A stretch of DNA of 64,000 bases from CBDCFV01 sp965203835 (GCA_965203835.1 OZ241919.1:1984001-2048000); one strand, 5' to 3'; numbered from the stretch's first letter, positions 50,752 through 61,182 are shown. The notes: generated from the sequence alone by a model not told the origin. Numbers and translations: made by a program.

Positions 50752-51951
50752 TTATCTCCGCCGCTTACACCGAGAACGTTCTTTCCATACAGGCCAGTGC
50801 TTGACACCGTCTTCCGGAAGTTCCAGCATGGGCCCCGGGACGACTCGTTTCACACGGTCATAAAACGCCTTGGGCTTGACCGAAGGACTGGCCAGCGGGT
50901 CGTCGCATGGCTCGTCGATCACTGCACTGATAGACCAGTGACTCGTGAACTTTGGCATCCCCTTTGCGCCCACCACGACGAATTCGACGTCGTGATGGGA
51001 GGAGTTCGGTGGCCGGATTCCTCCGCCCTTCAGCCAGACCATGGTAAAGCGGTAGGACAATGTCCAACGCTCCAGAATCTTGATGGCCTGTAGGAGGTGT
51101 TCCTCAGTCGTCCAAAGGAATACGAAGCCGTTAGCGGCCAACGGCAGCTTCATTCCTGCGATGTGGTCAATGGTCAAGGCCGTATCGGTGACGCCAGGGT
51201 CGTCAGTTCCATTTTGGCGCATGAGATCACCTCTGGGCCAGGGAGGGTCCACCACGATGGTGCGGTATGGACCGGCGGGCTGACGGGGTATTGGCGGGCA
51301 TTCTGAATGCCCGCCCAGGACTGCTTGCACGGCGTGGGTGATGGTGCGAGCTTCGCCGCGCTGCACGACTATCAAGGCCTGCTCCTGGACCTCTGGCGGT
51401 TCGCCTAGAACTCTCGCCGCATCACTGATTTTGATCTGGTCTCTCTCAACTGCCTCTCGCACCTGAGGGATCGCCGGGCCGTCCTCGGCCAGCACCTTGC
51501 ATGCCATATTGGTAAGACGGAGGCTCACGCCGAGCAACGTGGAGGCCTGCCGCTGGTCGAGACCACTATGCAAATGTGCGTATTGATCCTGGCTCAGGTG
51601 GTAGGCTGGACTCTTCCTGTCGCCGCCGGGCCGGGACCACAGGGATAACCTGGCGGCGGCGACGGCTCGCGCATTGGTAGTGAGATGACGCCAAGAGAGG
51701 TTCCTGGCGATCCCGTACCGAATGGGATCGACATTGTCCGGCAGGTGTTCGAACCGGGGAGTCACACCGAGTTCGAGGCATGCCCGGAGCCGGTGACGCC
51801 CGTCAATGATCTGGTCCTTCCAGACGGCAATGGGTTCGTGGAGACCCTGGTCCCGGATACTACTCTTCAGCGCCTCGTACTCATCAGGGGTCATGTCGGG
51901 GAAAATCGTAGCCAGGTTACTGACCGGGTAGTCCTGTTTCTGGTTGTTCAT
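50752..51951 (-). CDS. ParB-N / MT-A70 fusion DNA adenine methyltransferase
   Basis: A 399-residue protein. Residues 8-100 are a ParB/Srx-like domain: the DQIIDGRHRLRACLELGV motif is near residue 48. A KorB-like helical region follows (LHSGLDQRQASTLLGVSLRL). Residues 228-395 are an MT-A70-type methyltransferase: YRTIVVDPPWPRGDL gives the DPPW catalytic motif at 235-238, then GFVFLWTTEEHLLQAIKILE and KPKAFYDRVKRVVPGPMLEL. It should methylate adenine N6 in DNA. Such fusions occur in phages and integrative elements, where they protect DNA or regulate. Transcription is leftwards from about 51960. Confidence 0.85.
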   Translation of the reverse strand: MNNQKQDYPVSNLATIFPDMTPDEYEALKSSIRDQGLHEPIAVWKDQIIDGRHRLRACLELGVTPRFEHLPDNVDPIRYGIARNLSWRHLTTNARAVAAARLSLWSRPGGDRKSPAYHLSQDQYAHLHSGLDQRQASTLLGVSLRLTNMACKVLAEDGPAIPQVREAVERDQIKISDAARVLGEPPEVQEQALIVVQRGEARTITHAVQAVLGGHSECPPIPRQPAGPYRTIVVDPPWPRGDLMRQNGTDDPGVTDTALTIDHIAGMKLPLAANGFVFLWTTEEHLLQAIKILERWTLSYRFTMVWLKGGGIRPPNSSHHDVEFVVVGAKGMPKFTSHWSISAVIDEPCDDPLASPSVKPKAFYDRVKRVVPGPMLELPEDGVKHWPVWKERSRCKRRR

Positions 51952-53116
51952 AACCGTTCTCTCTTCCCAAGCTGGGTTAAATCACGTCTTTGATCCATAC
52001 TATCCCAGGTCAAGTCAATTGCGTTTTGACGTTTTGGGAATAGGGGAAGGACAGTCCCAAGCCTTGGGGCATGATGGGAGCGGTCGTTCCGGTAGAAGGA
52101 CTCAGCGCTTTCCTCCCTAAGTTACATCCGTCTATCCTGTTGACGGAGTGGAATTCTGTCTTCCCCGTGCTCATGGGCGCCACATTTGACACACCGTCTA
52201 TATCGTCCACAGAGTCTCGCCGTACTCCCGTCATAGCAGTTGGTTGTGATCGGGCATCCAGGGTTCAGCCCGTCCCCTAGAGCCGATGGTGCCGGCAGCT
52301 TTGCCGCCTGTCACGGTATGCACGTTGCCTATGGCGTGTCCTATTTCAGCGTGTTACCATACCCCTCGCCAGAGCAGTCCCCGTACCGCAAGTGGTACTC
52401 GCATGGAGTACAGGAGGCACGGATATGACCTTATTCGTGCCCCCTTGTTGGTTTCCATGCGGGTATGGCTGCTCTGGCAGGTGGTCTTATCCGATGCCAC
52501 ACAAGGGGGTTCCTCATGCCAGAGGCCGGTTTCGCTGCTGATTCCTCTGCTCCCCTCCAAGCGCCGGGATTCCCGCCTCACGGTCTCCCTCAGTACGAAG
52601 TTCTGCTCTTCCTTTCTACCCGTATCCCGATCCGCTCGTACGGTCCCCATTTCTGCTGTGGTAGCTGTAGGCGACCGTTCGATTCAGGCAGGATGCAATC
52701 ATTCCATTGCTCCAATTCCCCAGGTCCCTGCACTCGAAATCCGCTAGAGCCCAGAGTCGACGGTCGATCCCACTCAGAAGACGTCCAGCGCCAGATTCTT
52801 GCTCAGCCAGCATGAAATGGAACTCGCGGATGTCTTTTGTTGTTCCGCGCGGGATCTTCCAGATTCAAACAATGTAAACGTCGATATTGCCGGCACGCGG
52901 CCCAAGGACGCAATTGCAGCAACAGGGGAAGTCCAAATCGGAGAGTCGCGGTGATGGAGCCGGGGACCGGCCTTTTGGGCGCTGGAGACCGTTTCTATGC
53001 CAGTCAGGGCCTTCTTCCAAGTTGCGGCTCTCAGTAGCTCAATCGCGCCGTAAGTGTGGAACAGTCCCGTTACAACGCGCAGTTGATATGAAACGTATGA
53101 AACGGGAGAGTCATCT
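51952..53116. other. Gene-poor 1.2 kb between the methyltransferase and the ankyrin gene
   Basis: No frame here has recognisable protein content; base composition is lower in GC and codon patterns look random. It must include the divergent promoters of the two flanking genes. I see no insertion-sequence ends or RNA gene. Confidence 0.5.
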
Positions 53117-54382
53117 ATGAAAGCCATTTTGAAGCACCTCCGTTGGGTTCCGGTCCTGGCGTTGGCGGCTTTGTCAATACATTCATCCTGGGCTTGTGGC
53201 CAATCCGATGCGGTCACACAGTCCTCCATGGACGATGTTGCTGAGCGGCGCTCGTCAGACTCCACAGAGGTGACTGTGTCACGTGGAAAGGACAAGACCG
53301 GAAGTGGTGACAATGGTTCGTCTACGTCCAAGGGTCTTGCAGGTATCCTTGACAGCAACCCGGCCGCGAGGCAGTCCACTGCCACGCCGGTGACCGTAGA
53401 GCCAACTGTTACCTTCGAAACTGAGAGTAGACCTGACCCTACTCCGACGACGTCTCCGATTCCGACGGCTACGATCCCGGTCCCAACCCCTACCACTGCC
53501 CCGACGCCGACGGCGACTTCGCTACCCACCAGCACGCCGTTACCATCTCCTACAGTTGTACCCACCCCCAAGCCGGCGCCCTGGTACAACCATAACTTTT
53601 ACCAAAGCAATTTCTGGAGCTTCGTAAGTGTCGATGACCTGAGGGATTTGCTGGATCAGGGAGCGAATATCCATGCCGGCAAAAGGACCCTTCATGGCGG
53701 GGGTCCTTATCGCTTCGATACGCCTCTAAACTACGCAGTCAAACACAGTAAGGACCTAAAGGTAATCGAACTCCTGCTGGACCGAGGCGCAAGAGTCGAC
53801 ATCGGAGCCTTGTACTGGGCAGCGCTGGGCAACCCCGATCCAGCGGTCTACCAGTTGCTGGTGGAGCACGGTGCGGATGTGAACGCGAGAGATGTCGAGG
53901 TGTTTTCCACTGCACGGTACACCGCACTGCACTACGCGGCTCAAGAGAATCCGCACCCCACGGCGGTCCAGGCGCTGGCGGGCCTCGGAGCGAAAATCGA
54001 CCTCAGGGACTCCGCTGGACATACACCATTGCATATAGCAATCCGGAGCGAGAACAAACCAGCCGTCGTTGAAGCGTTCTTGGACCATGGAGCGGACATC
54101 GAAGCCAGGGAGTATCGGTATGGACTCACCCCTCTGTTTCTCGCTTCTGAACTGCCTGATGTGATGCAGGTACTGCTTCGAAAGGGTGCGGACGTTCACG
54201 CCAAAGATGCAGATGGTGGCACACCACTGCACTGGGCGGCCAAGCGGGGTTTGCCGGAGACAGTCGTACTACTGGTGGAGGCAGGCTCCGACATCAACGC
54301 CACCAACAATAGCGGCTCGACTCCCTGCCAGGTCCTTAGGAAGGGCATGGGCCCGGAAATCAGGCGCCGACTGTGCGAGTAG
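53117..54382 (+). CDS. Secreted ankyrin-repeat protein with Pro/Thr-rich linker
   Basis: A 421-residue protein. The N-terminus MKAILKHLRWVPVLALAALS then IHSSWACGQS is a signal sequence; the Cys could be lipid-modified but the lipobox is weak. Residues 110-155 are a Pro/Thr-rich spacer (PTPTTSPIPTATIPVPTPTT). Residues 170-415 hold about six ankyrin repeats, such as KVIELLLDRGARVDIGALYW, AVYQLLVEHGADVNARD, GHTPLHIAIRSENKPAVVEA and GGTPLHWAAKRGLPETVVLL. Exported ankyrin proteins bind other proteins and are enriched in symbionts. The start has GGGAGAG upstream. Confidence 0.87.
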   Translation: MKAILKHLRWVPVLALAALSIHSSWACGQSDAVTQSSMDDVAERRSSDSTEVTVSRGKDKTGSGDNGSSTSKGLAGILDSNPAARQSTATPVTVEPTVTFETESRPDPTPTTSPIPTATIPVPTPTTAPTPTATSLPTSTPLPSPTVVPTPKPAPWYNHNFYQSNFWSFVSVDDLRDLLDQGANIHAGKRTLHGGGPYRFDTPLNYAVKHSKDLKVIELLLDRGARVDIGALYWAALGNPDPAVYQLLVEHGADVNARDVEVFSTARYTALHYAAQENPHPTAVQALAGLGAKIDLRDSAGHTPLHIAIRSENKPAVVEAFLDHGADIEAREYRYGLTPLFLASELPDVMQVLLRKGADVHAKDADGGTPLHWAAKRGLPETVVLLVEAGSDINATNNSGSTPCQVLRKGMGPEIRRRLCE

Positions 54383-55343
54383 TGCCATCCAACGAAATTA
54401 AGTGGCAATCCTACCGGCGTGTGACTCGCAACAACAGGATGTCAGGGGGCCATGGAGAAGGACCGGACGGAGGAATGACTCTTGGAACCGGATCCCGACG
54501 CTGGAGGCAACGACCGAGTGTGGTTAGACAAACCCAAGTCTCCGGCTTCCAACCGGCGTCCGGGGAGTAAAGTCCAAGGGCTCTGTGATCGAGACCTGGA
54601 TAGTCAGTCTGTGAACATCCGGCCATGGCAGAGGTCGATCAGGGGAGGATGCGTCCGGTTGCTGGAAAGGGGGATAGTTTCGGGCCAACTTTGAATATGC
54701 ATGGACACCGGTCCAGTGGACCTTAGTCTTCCGCGACGAAGCCCGTCCCCCCGGGCACGCTGGCCCATTATTTTCGGAGGCCTGAGCTATTGCATTCGCA
54801 CCAGCCGCGAATATGAGCGCGTATCAACTGAATGTGACTCGACTGGCAGGTGGCTGGTCCTGCTGTCCAGACCGGAGACGCCCAGATTGGGCCAATCCCC
54901 TGCGGGTTCGCGGGTAGCTGCCATCTCTCTCAGGATGTTCGCCATTGGATACTGGAACCCGGCCGGTATGAGCCCGACAGGTTGAGAGTCTGCCCCGGTG
55001 TGGTACTCCAAGCATCACGGTTACCCGTTGGCTGAAGTGATGGTACGGCGGCTGAGGTGGCAGGGAGTAATTCCAGGTCTCGCTGTAAAGGGACACTTAT
55101 TGGAAAGGCGGATCAACGCCTATGCCAGACAACCCGTCACGGTGTCATCGAGCCGAAGACGGAATGGTGGACGGGCCGGAGACGTTGTTAGTTTCCAGAA
55201 TGGTCCTTGCGCCAGGGAATTGCATCGGTTCACCGTCATGGAAGGGAGCGTAGAACGACCAATGCAATATCGAGTTCGGCCTCTGTAATTGAGGCCGGAA
55301 CAGACGAGGAATCCCGATTTCATTCCGCCTACGGGAGGTTGAA
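54383..55343. other. Gene-poor 0.96 kb between ankyrin and lipoprotein genes
   Basis: No credible coding frame or RNA gene. The final 70 bases carry the leader of the first lipoprotein gene, similar to the leader of its paralogue before 56474. Confidence 0.5.
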
Positions 55344-56207
55344 ATGATCTCCAATGTCACTCTAATCATCCTGTTGCTATTCCTGATGGCTCTCTGGGTA
55401 GGCGCTTGCTCCCCAGGCTCCGAAGACTCCTCCAGGAGACCCACGAATGTCTTCGAACTCCTGCCAGAGTACGTCACCCATGTAGAGGAGTACGCAGTCG
55501 ATGAAATACTGGGAGGACGGGTGCCCGATGCCTTTGTAGAAGAGTTTCAGGCTGATTGGAGTGGGCTGAGATTCGGCGATGTCCTGACAATCGATGACGT
55601 CGACAACGTCGTCAGGTCTGGCACCAAGGATGTGGCAGTTATCTTTATAAGCGGCCCACTGGACGAAGCAGGCGTCAAGGCTTGGCTTGAGGAAGATGAA
55701 CTTTGGGAGCGGTCATCCTACCACAGTGAGGAATTGTGGGAGAGCGAACCGCACGCCATGACCTTTCTCGAAAGTGACGGGTATCTGGTCTATGGCGACG
55801 TCGACTTGATCAAGGACGTCATAAAGGTGAAAAAACGGGGCGCCGGTTCGCTGGCGGAAGACCCTGAAAACAAATTGGTACAGATCATGGACGGTGCCTC
55901 GGGTTGGTTTGATTGGGGAATTGAATCGGACTGCCGTCGAGCGTTTGGGGGCAATCTCCGGAGTTGTGAGGGCACCCTGGTGTCGGCGGCGCATGGAAAT
56001 AAGGAATATCTGGTCGAAATCACATATCGATTCCTGTTCCGCACCGAGAGACGGGCCGAGGATGCCGAGTTCCCGGTTGAGGACTTGGTGGAGAAAACAC
56101 TGGGCAGACGGGCCGACCTCGAGGAGGTAAAGACCCGGGGGAAACTTGTTGAAGTGAAGGTTACCGCAGACCAAGCGGACTTCCAAAACAAGTGGCTCAA
56201 CCCCTGA
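55344..56207 (+). CDS. Lipoprotein of unknown function (tandem copy 1)
   Basis: A 287-residue lipoprotein: a hydrophobic signal and lipobox LMALWVGACSPGS with the lipid-anchored Cys near residue 22. The mature part is acidic and shares the whole length with the next gene: EYAVDEILGGRVPDAFVEEF, SDGYLVYGDVDLIKDVIKVK, KRGAGSLAEDPENKLVQIMD and EYLVEITYRFLFRTERRAED. The two halves suggest a compact extracytoplasmic domain; I do not recognise the family. GGGAGGTTGAA precedes the ATG. Confidence 0.8.
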   Translation: MISNVTLIILLLFLMALWVGACSPGSEDSSRRPTNVFELLPEYVTHVEEYAVDEILGGRVPDAFVEEFQADWSGLRFGDVLTIDDVDNVVRSGTKDVAVIFISGPLDEAGVKAWLEEDELWERSSYHSEELWESEPHAMTFLESDGYLVYGDVDLIKDVIKVKKRGAGSLAEDPENKLVQIMDGASGWFDWGIESDCRRAFGGNLRSCEGTLVSAAHGNKEYLVEITYRFLFRTERRAEDAEFPVEDLVEKTLGRRADLEEVKTRGKLVEVKVTADQADFQNKWLNP

Positions 56208-56473
56208 ACAGGGTATAAGGCGGGATCCGCAAAATACCGATGAATCCCGGTATCACTATCAACCGTTGGTCCACTCCCCGGAATCTGTTCCAACCGATAT
56301 TTGGAATAAGGCCGCATACCCTTCGACACAGAATTTTTATTACGTCAACGGTATTACTGAGTATCCGGCACCCGGGACCGGTCGAGGTGCCTGACGGGCT
56401 TTATTGGCCTTTGCTGAACTTGGAGCGATACCAAATGCAAAGTCCCGATTCTACACCGCAGTCGGAGGTTGAA

Positions 56474-57346
56474 ATGAATTTGAATATCGTCCTGGTAATC
56501 CTTTTATCATTGCTGACAGCTTTGTGGATAGGCGCCTGCGCCCCAACCTCTGGCTCTTCTCCCAACAGCCTCGCGGATGCCTTAAACCTACTGCCGGAAG
56601 ACGTTACTCGTATTGACGAGTTCGCAGTCAATGAAATCCTGGGTGGACGGGTGCCCGAGGTCTTCACGGAAAAGTTTGAGGCTGATTGGGATTGGGTGAC
56701 GTTCGGCGACGCCATGGCAATTGATGACGTCGACAACTTCGTGGCAGCCGTCACTCCAAATGGGTCGGTTGGGCTGTTCAGCGGCCAGTTGGACATTGTC
56801 GGCATTGGTGCTTGGCTTGATGAAGATGAAGAGGATGAAGGCTGGGAGAGATTATCCTACCACGGCAGAGACTTTTGGCAGGCTACCCGGAATGCCGTGG
56901 CCTTTCTCGAAGGTGAGGGGTACATGGTCTACGGCGATATTGCTTTGGTCAAGGACATCATCAGGGTCAAAAAACGGGGATCAGGCTCGCTGGCGGAAGA
57001 CCCTGAAAGCAAGTTGGTGCAGGCCCTGGACGACGCCTCAGGTTGGTACGTGTGGGGAAAAGAAGTGGACTGCAGCCGAGCATTCGGGAGCAACCTTCGG
57101 AGTTGTGAAGCCTACGTGGTATCGGCGGGGCCTGGAGATGAGGAATATCTGGTCGAGATTACATACCGATTTCTGTTCCGCACCGAAAGGAGGGCTGAGG
57201 ATGCAGAATTCAAAGTGGAGGACACCATCGATGACCTACTGGAGGGGCGGGCCGACTTGGAAGAAATAAAGGTCCGGGGGAAAATCGTTGAAGTCAAGGC
57301 CACTGCGGACATGGAGGACTTCCGCAACAAGTGGATTGTGCACTGA
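56474..57346 (+). CDS. Lipoprotein of unknown function (tandem copy 2)
   Basis: A 290-residue paralogue of the preceding gene with lipobox ALWIGACAPTS. Conserved blocks are EFAVNEILGGRVPEVFTEKF, GEGYMVYGDIALVKDIIRVK, RGSGSLAEDPESKLVQALDD and the same EYLVEITYRFLFRTERRAED. The ribosome site and bases before it (GGAGGTTGAAATGAA) match copy 1, so the duplication included the leader. The ATG at 56474 is taken instead of the open frame from 56240. Divergence between the copies shows the duplication is not recent. Confidence 0.82.
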   Translation: MNLNIVLVILLSLLTALWIGACAPTSGSSPNSLADALNLLPEDVTRIDEFAVNEILGGRVPEVFTEKFEADWDWVTFGDAMAIDDVDNFVAAVTPNGSVGLFSGQLDIVGIGAWLDEDEEDEGWERLSYHGRDFWQATRNAVAFLEGEGYMVYGDIALVKDIIRVKKRGSGSLAEDPESKLVQALDDASGWYVWGKEVDCSRAFGSNLRSCEAYVVSAGPGDEEYLVEITYRFLFRTERRAEDAEFKVEDTIDDLLEGRADLEEIKVRGKIVEVKATADMEDFRNKWIVH

Positions 57347-57493
57347 GAAAGGGATAAGGCGCAACCCGCCAAATGTTGGAAGAGTCCTGGTGCGGTTCTC
57401 ATTGATCGGTCTGTTCCACCCTCCTGAAACTGCTCGAACGGCAGTTCAACCTTTGTGGCTTGATTTAAGCCGACCGGGTCAGGAAGACATGCA

Positions 57494-59989
57494 ATGGATG
57501 TCAATAAAAGGAAGCCGCCTTATCGAAAAACAATAATCGCCGCTTTGGCAGCCGTTGTAGGCCTGGGTCTGTCCGCGGTGATCGTAATCGTTGCCATCGG
57601 CGCCGTTCAGGAAAGCCGAGATACCCTCGAAACGATGCGGCAAGCCTTTCAGGAGTCTCCCGAAGATGATCGGAAAGTAATACCCGCTGGCCAGGAAAGT
57701 CGCCGAGAGATCCGGATGGTGGATATCGTGGCTTCGCCCGGGATCGTCCGGCTCAATAATGCAGGAGATTCCCAGCGACTGTCCGTGCGGGTTGACTATT
57801 CCGATGGGAGTGCGCGCCGGATCGAAGATGATTCGGAAACGCTGGTTTCCTATACGACAGCCGACCCATCAATAGCCCGGGTCGATTCAGACGGTGTCGT
57901 CACCGGAATAACGAATGGGGGGACCGGCGTGGTCGTGCGTTACGGTGATCTCCATACTACCGTGCCCGTCCTTATCTCCGGTCCAGTAAGGCGTATCCCT
58001 GCTATAGACCAGGACCAACTCATGAATATGGACAGTGGCGGGCCAGCGATTGTCTTGAACAGGGTGATGGTCAGGTTGGGTCCAGGTTATGGGACCATGG
58101 ATGCCAACTCAGTAGCATCCAGCATTGGAGGGAAAGTCATATTCGAGTTCCGGACGTTCCCTGGATACGTCGTTGAGTTCAAAGGCCCGAACGAGGAAAA
58201 ACTGGAGCAGGTCCTGGGTGTGCTCCAAGCAGACCGGCGGGTGGTCCGAGCGTATCCCGATATGGTCATGCCGGCAGCCGATGATGCGTCAGACTCCATC
58301 GAAAGTTTGGTAAATAGCGTTGATGCGAACGCCTACCTGGAAGTCGGAATGGACAGAGCCTGGAAAATCATGAACAGTTACTCCGACAAGTTAAAGCCGG
58401 TAATCATAGCGGTTATAGACTCCCACTTCCATCTCCCCGGCCTTGACTCCGAAGCAGGAACGGGACATGAACTGATAGACAGGGAGTTTGATCAATCAAG
58501 GATGCTGGTGGCAGACCTCGTTGCCGGCAAAGGGCCGCCAGAACATGGCGTTGGGGTGGCGAGCGTCATCGTAGCGGAGAACAACCCTCCTCCAGTCGGT
58601 ACCGGCGGTTTCAGCGGAGTAGTCTCCAGCGTCGATGGGCTCGAGTACTATCTCATATTCTTCGAGGTAGGCCAAAAGAACAAGGAAAAAATGGAAGAGA
58701 AAGCGGTTGTGACCGCTCTGGACATCATCAATGCGCTGGAACACATTGAACCGTACCGGTTTCAGGTTGCCGTAGTTAACATGAGCTTCGCGTTGCGTTG
58801 CGAGAATCCTTTGATAAGAGACTGCGGTTGGCAATACGAGTTGGCTGAGGCAATGAGGGGCATGGGAGATGTTACTTTTGTGGTCGGCGCCGGCAATGGC
58901 AATAGAGACATACACGACCACAATATAATACCAGCTTCGTTTACACGCGACAGGGGATCCGATGAACGACGAAGAGCGTTAGATAACGTCATCACGGTGG
59001 CCGGTACGAGATCAGGAAGAAAGCACTCGGAATCCAATTACGGCCCAGGAATCACTTTGGCCGCACCCTACAAAGTCTGGGGAGTAAAGTTTGGGACTAC
59101 CGGCAAATATAGTTCCGAGGATTTTAAATTCAGCGTTGAATATTCGGATCTCCATGGCACTTCGTACTCAGCACCGTTGGTGACCGGTACTGTGGCGATG
59201 TTGAAAGCGCTTGATCCGGGCCTCACTCCGACAGAAATCAAGAATACTCTTACGGACACCGGCACGCTCATCAGTGTATGCAACTCGAAGGGAAGCCCTT
59301 GTCCCGAAGGTGACCAGGCCAAATGGAGAGAACTGGATGCCGGGGCGGCAGTGAAGAAAATTATCAAAGATTCCGGGATAGGAATGGTACTTCCTATTGC
59401 TCCAGCGCCATCCCATGCCACTCCGACACCTGCACCTGTTCCCACAACCACACCATCTCCCACCCCACAGTCCGTTGGAACGCCAACTCCCACACCCTAC
59501 CGGCTACGGGATACTGAATTATTCCTTTTGAAGCAAACCTTACTGTTGTCGCAAAGTCCCCAATTACCCTACGCACCTAACTCCATGCCGTTTTCCGAGT
59601 GGCCGGACCCGATAGAGGTGGTGGGGCGGGACGCCAATACCATATTTTGGTGGTTTATCCTTGACCGGACCCGTGCGCCGGAAGACCTTCGAATGGAGGG
59701 TTTTGTGCGCTTGGTGGACGTTACCTTTCGTGACCATCCTGTAGTAATGCTCGAAGACGAATGGCGATTGGGAGGGGAGGTAGGTGTTCCCAGAGAACGA
59801 GTAGAAGTACCACGGTCTGCCGTGGTGCCTCCGGAGATAGACACCGGCCACGATGTGAGATATGAAATTCAATCGTATGGATTTAGCCACCAAGACGAAC
59901 AGGAAAGTTGGCCGCCTGGCATTTACCAAGTCCAGCTCCTGGATGATCGTCGCGAAGTTCTGTTCTATTGGGAATTTGAGGTGAGATGA
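57494..59989 (+). CDS. Membrane-anchored subtilase (S8) with BIG2-like domain
   Basis: An 831-residue protein. Residues 12-37 form a membrane anchor (TIIAALAAVVGLGLSAVIVI). Residues 78-162 are a BIG2-like immunoglobulin domain (RVDYSDGSARRI, PSIARVDSDGVVTGITNGGT). Residues 190-260 resemble an inhibitor I9-type propeptide. The catalytic domain has Asp309 (IIAVIDSHFHLPG), His351 (PPEHGVGVASVI), oxyanion Asn468 (VVGAGNGN) and Ser557 (HGTSYSAPLVTG). A Pro/Thr-rich linker near 640-670 joins a C-terminal domain of about 150 residues that I do not recognise. It should act outside the membrane, next to the lipoproteins. Confidence 0.9.
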   Translation: MDVNKRKPPYRKTIIAALAAVVGLGLSAVIVIVAIGAVQESRDTLETMRQAFQESPEDDRKVIPAGQESRREIRMVDIVASPGIVRLNNAGDSQRLSVRVDYSDGSARRIEDDSETLVSYTTADPSIARVDSDGVVTGITNGGTGVVVRYGDLHTTVPVLISGPVRRIPAIDQDQLMNMDSGGPAIVLNRVMVRLGPGYGTMDANSVASSIGGKVIFEFRTFPGYVVEFKGPNEEKLEQVLGVLQADRRVVRAYPDMVMPAADDASDSIESLVNSVDANAYLEVGMDRAWKIMNSYSDKLKPVIIAVIDSHFHLPGLDSEAGTGHELIDREFDQSRMLVADLVAGKGPPEHGVGVASVIVAENNPPPVGTGGFSGVVSSVDGLEYYLIFFEVGQKNKEKMEEKAVVTALDIINALEHIEPYRFQVAVVNMSFALRCENPLIRDCGWQYELAEAMRGMGDVTFVVGAGNGNRDIHDHNIIPASFTRDRGSDERRRALDNVITVAGTRSGRKHSESNYGPGITLAAPYKVWGVKFGTTGKYSSEDFKFSVEYSDLHGTSYSAPLVTGTVAMLKALDPGLTPTEIKNTLTDTGTLISVCNSKGSPCPEGDQAKWRELDAGAAVKKIIKDSGIGMVLPIAPAPSHATPTPAPVPTTTPSPTPQSVGTPTPTPYRLRDTELFLLKQTLLLSQSPQLPYAPNSMPFSEWPDPIEVVGRDANTIFWWFILDRTRAPEDLRMEGFVRLVDVTFRDHPVVMLEDEWRLGGEVGVPRERVEVPRSAVVPPEIDTGHDVRYEIQSYGFSHQDEQESWPPGIYQVQLLDDRREVLFYWEFEVR

Positions 59990-60425
59990 CATCACGATCC
60001 GGTCGATTTTCGTTACCAACCTGCCAGGGATGCAGGTACTTCATGTCGGCAAGTGCTTTGTCCACGAACGAGAATGGAAGGCACAGGACGAGAAGGAGCG
60101 GTATAAGGCCATCAACCGGACCATGAAGTCCCTAGGCTTAAGCGGCGGCTATGAACCAAGGTCAGATAGACGAACGCCTGCGAAGTGACACGCCATTCCG
60201 ATGGGTGTGGGATTCCGACAAGAATCTGGCAAGCCTTATCACGCATGACATAGACTTGAGGACTGCCGGACTGCTCTTCCAAGACCCTTTCTGCCCAACC
60301 GTAGGATACCGCTACTGCATATACTGTCCAGTCCTGAGTTCAGGCCCGTCTGTGCCAGCATCCCAGAAGACGCGCACCTTATGAGTCCGAGTGAGTGCTG
60401 AAGGAGATAACAAGAAAGCTCAGTA
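59990..60425. other. Stretch between the subtilase and nuclease pseudogene
   Basis: About 435 bases. A short frame (ATG at 60030, MQVLHVGKCFVHEREWKAQD and about 30 more codons) has protein-like composition but no family match, and could be a remnant. Confidence 0.35.
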
Positions 60426-61097
60426 GGATTGGGCGAGGTCTGAGGGTACTGCTTTCACCTCTGGGGGATATGTGCAATATGAGGTCCCGACGAATCCGCC
60501 TTCTCCGATTAGCGTCCCCCCCACATGCTTTAATGACGTTGGTTCTACCCCAAGCGGCGGGGACTCACCTATGGTGAAAACCCAAACGGACATCGAGCAC
60601 ATCGTCGCTCGATCCGAAGCTCACGACAGCGGTCTTTGCGCAGCCGACGCGGCAACTTGGTCAGCGTTCGCCTCCGACCTGCTCAATTTCGCTCCGGCGT
60701 CCTCAAGCGTCAACCGTCACCAGAAAGTGGACAAAGACGCGGCCGAGTTGCTCTCCTACCTGAACCAGTGCTGGTTAGTGTCCCGGACCATCCAACTCCG
60801 CCACGAATATGAGCTTACCATTGACCAAGCGGGGGCCGACGCCATACACAGGGTTCTGTCAGGGTGTAAGTCAACCGAGATGGTCGTGCTGTCACCCGGG
60901 TTCTCAATGACTCCAAGGGCTCCTGCAACTCCTACCCGTCTGGTGACGTGGACGCCCTGGCCATGCGGGATGACAATAGAAACGGCCGCATCACTTGCTC
61001 TGAGGCCCATGCTCACGGTATCGTGCCGGTCAGGCGTGGCGACCCAGCCTATCCATACATGCGTGACACGGATGGAGGCAGCGTGGTGTGCGAATAA
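60426..61097 (+). pseudogene. HNH (DUF1524)-Excalibur secreted nuclease, frameshifted
   Basis: TDIEHIVARSEAHDSGLCAA, FASDLLNFAPASSSVNRHQK and LTIDQAGADAIHRVLSGC are the HNH/DUF1524 (GmrSD-related) nuclease signatures with the DxEH core. After EMVVLSPG near 60900 the frame must shift to read VLNDSKGSCNSYPSGDVDAL, then DDNRNGRITCSEA and YMRDTDGGSVVCE, an Excalibur calcium-binding motif ending at 61097. In the original frame the sequence runs on as nonsense to 61101. The N-terminal signal peptide is not found. The gene is probably inactive. Confidence 0.8.
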
Positions 61098-61182
61098 GTG
61101 ACACGCCAGCAGCAGTTCGCCTACTACGCGAAGCTTGCCGACATTTTGTCGCCGCCCTTGCCAGTCCAGATCGGTAGTCTCC

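Noticed and set aside
53400..53580. Possible tandem repeat in the ankyrin gene
   Set aside because: It is low-complexity Pro/Thr coding sequence without a fixed DNA period.
52774..53589. A reverse frame with a Gly/Val repeat stretch (VGVGTGIVAVGIGDVVGVGS)
   Set aside because: It is the antisense of the Pro/Thr-rich spacer of the ankyrin protein; the other strand has a signal peptide and ankyrin repeats.
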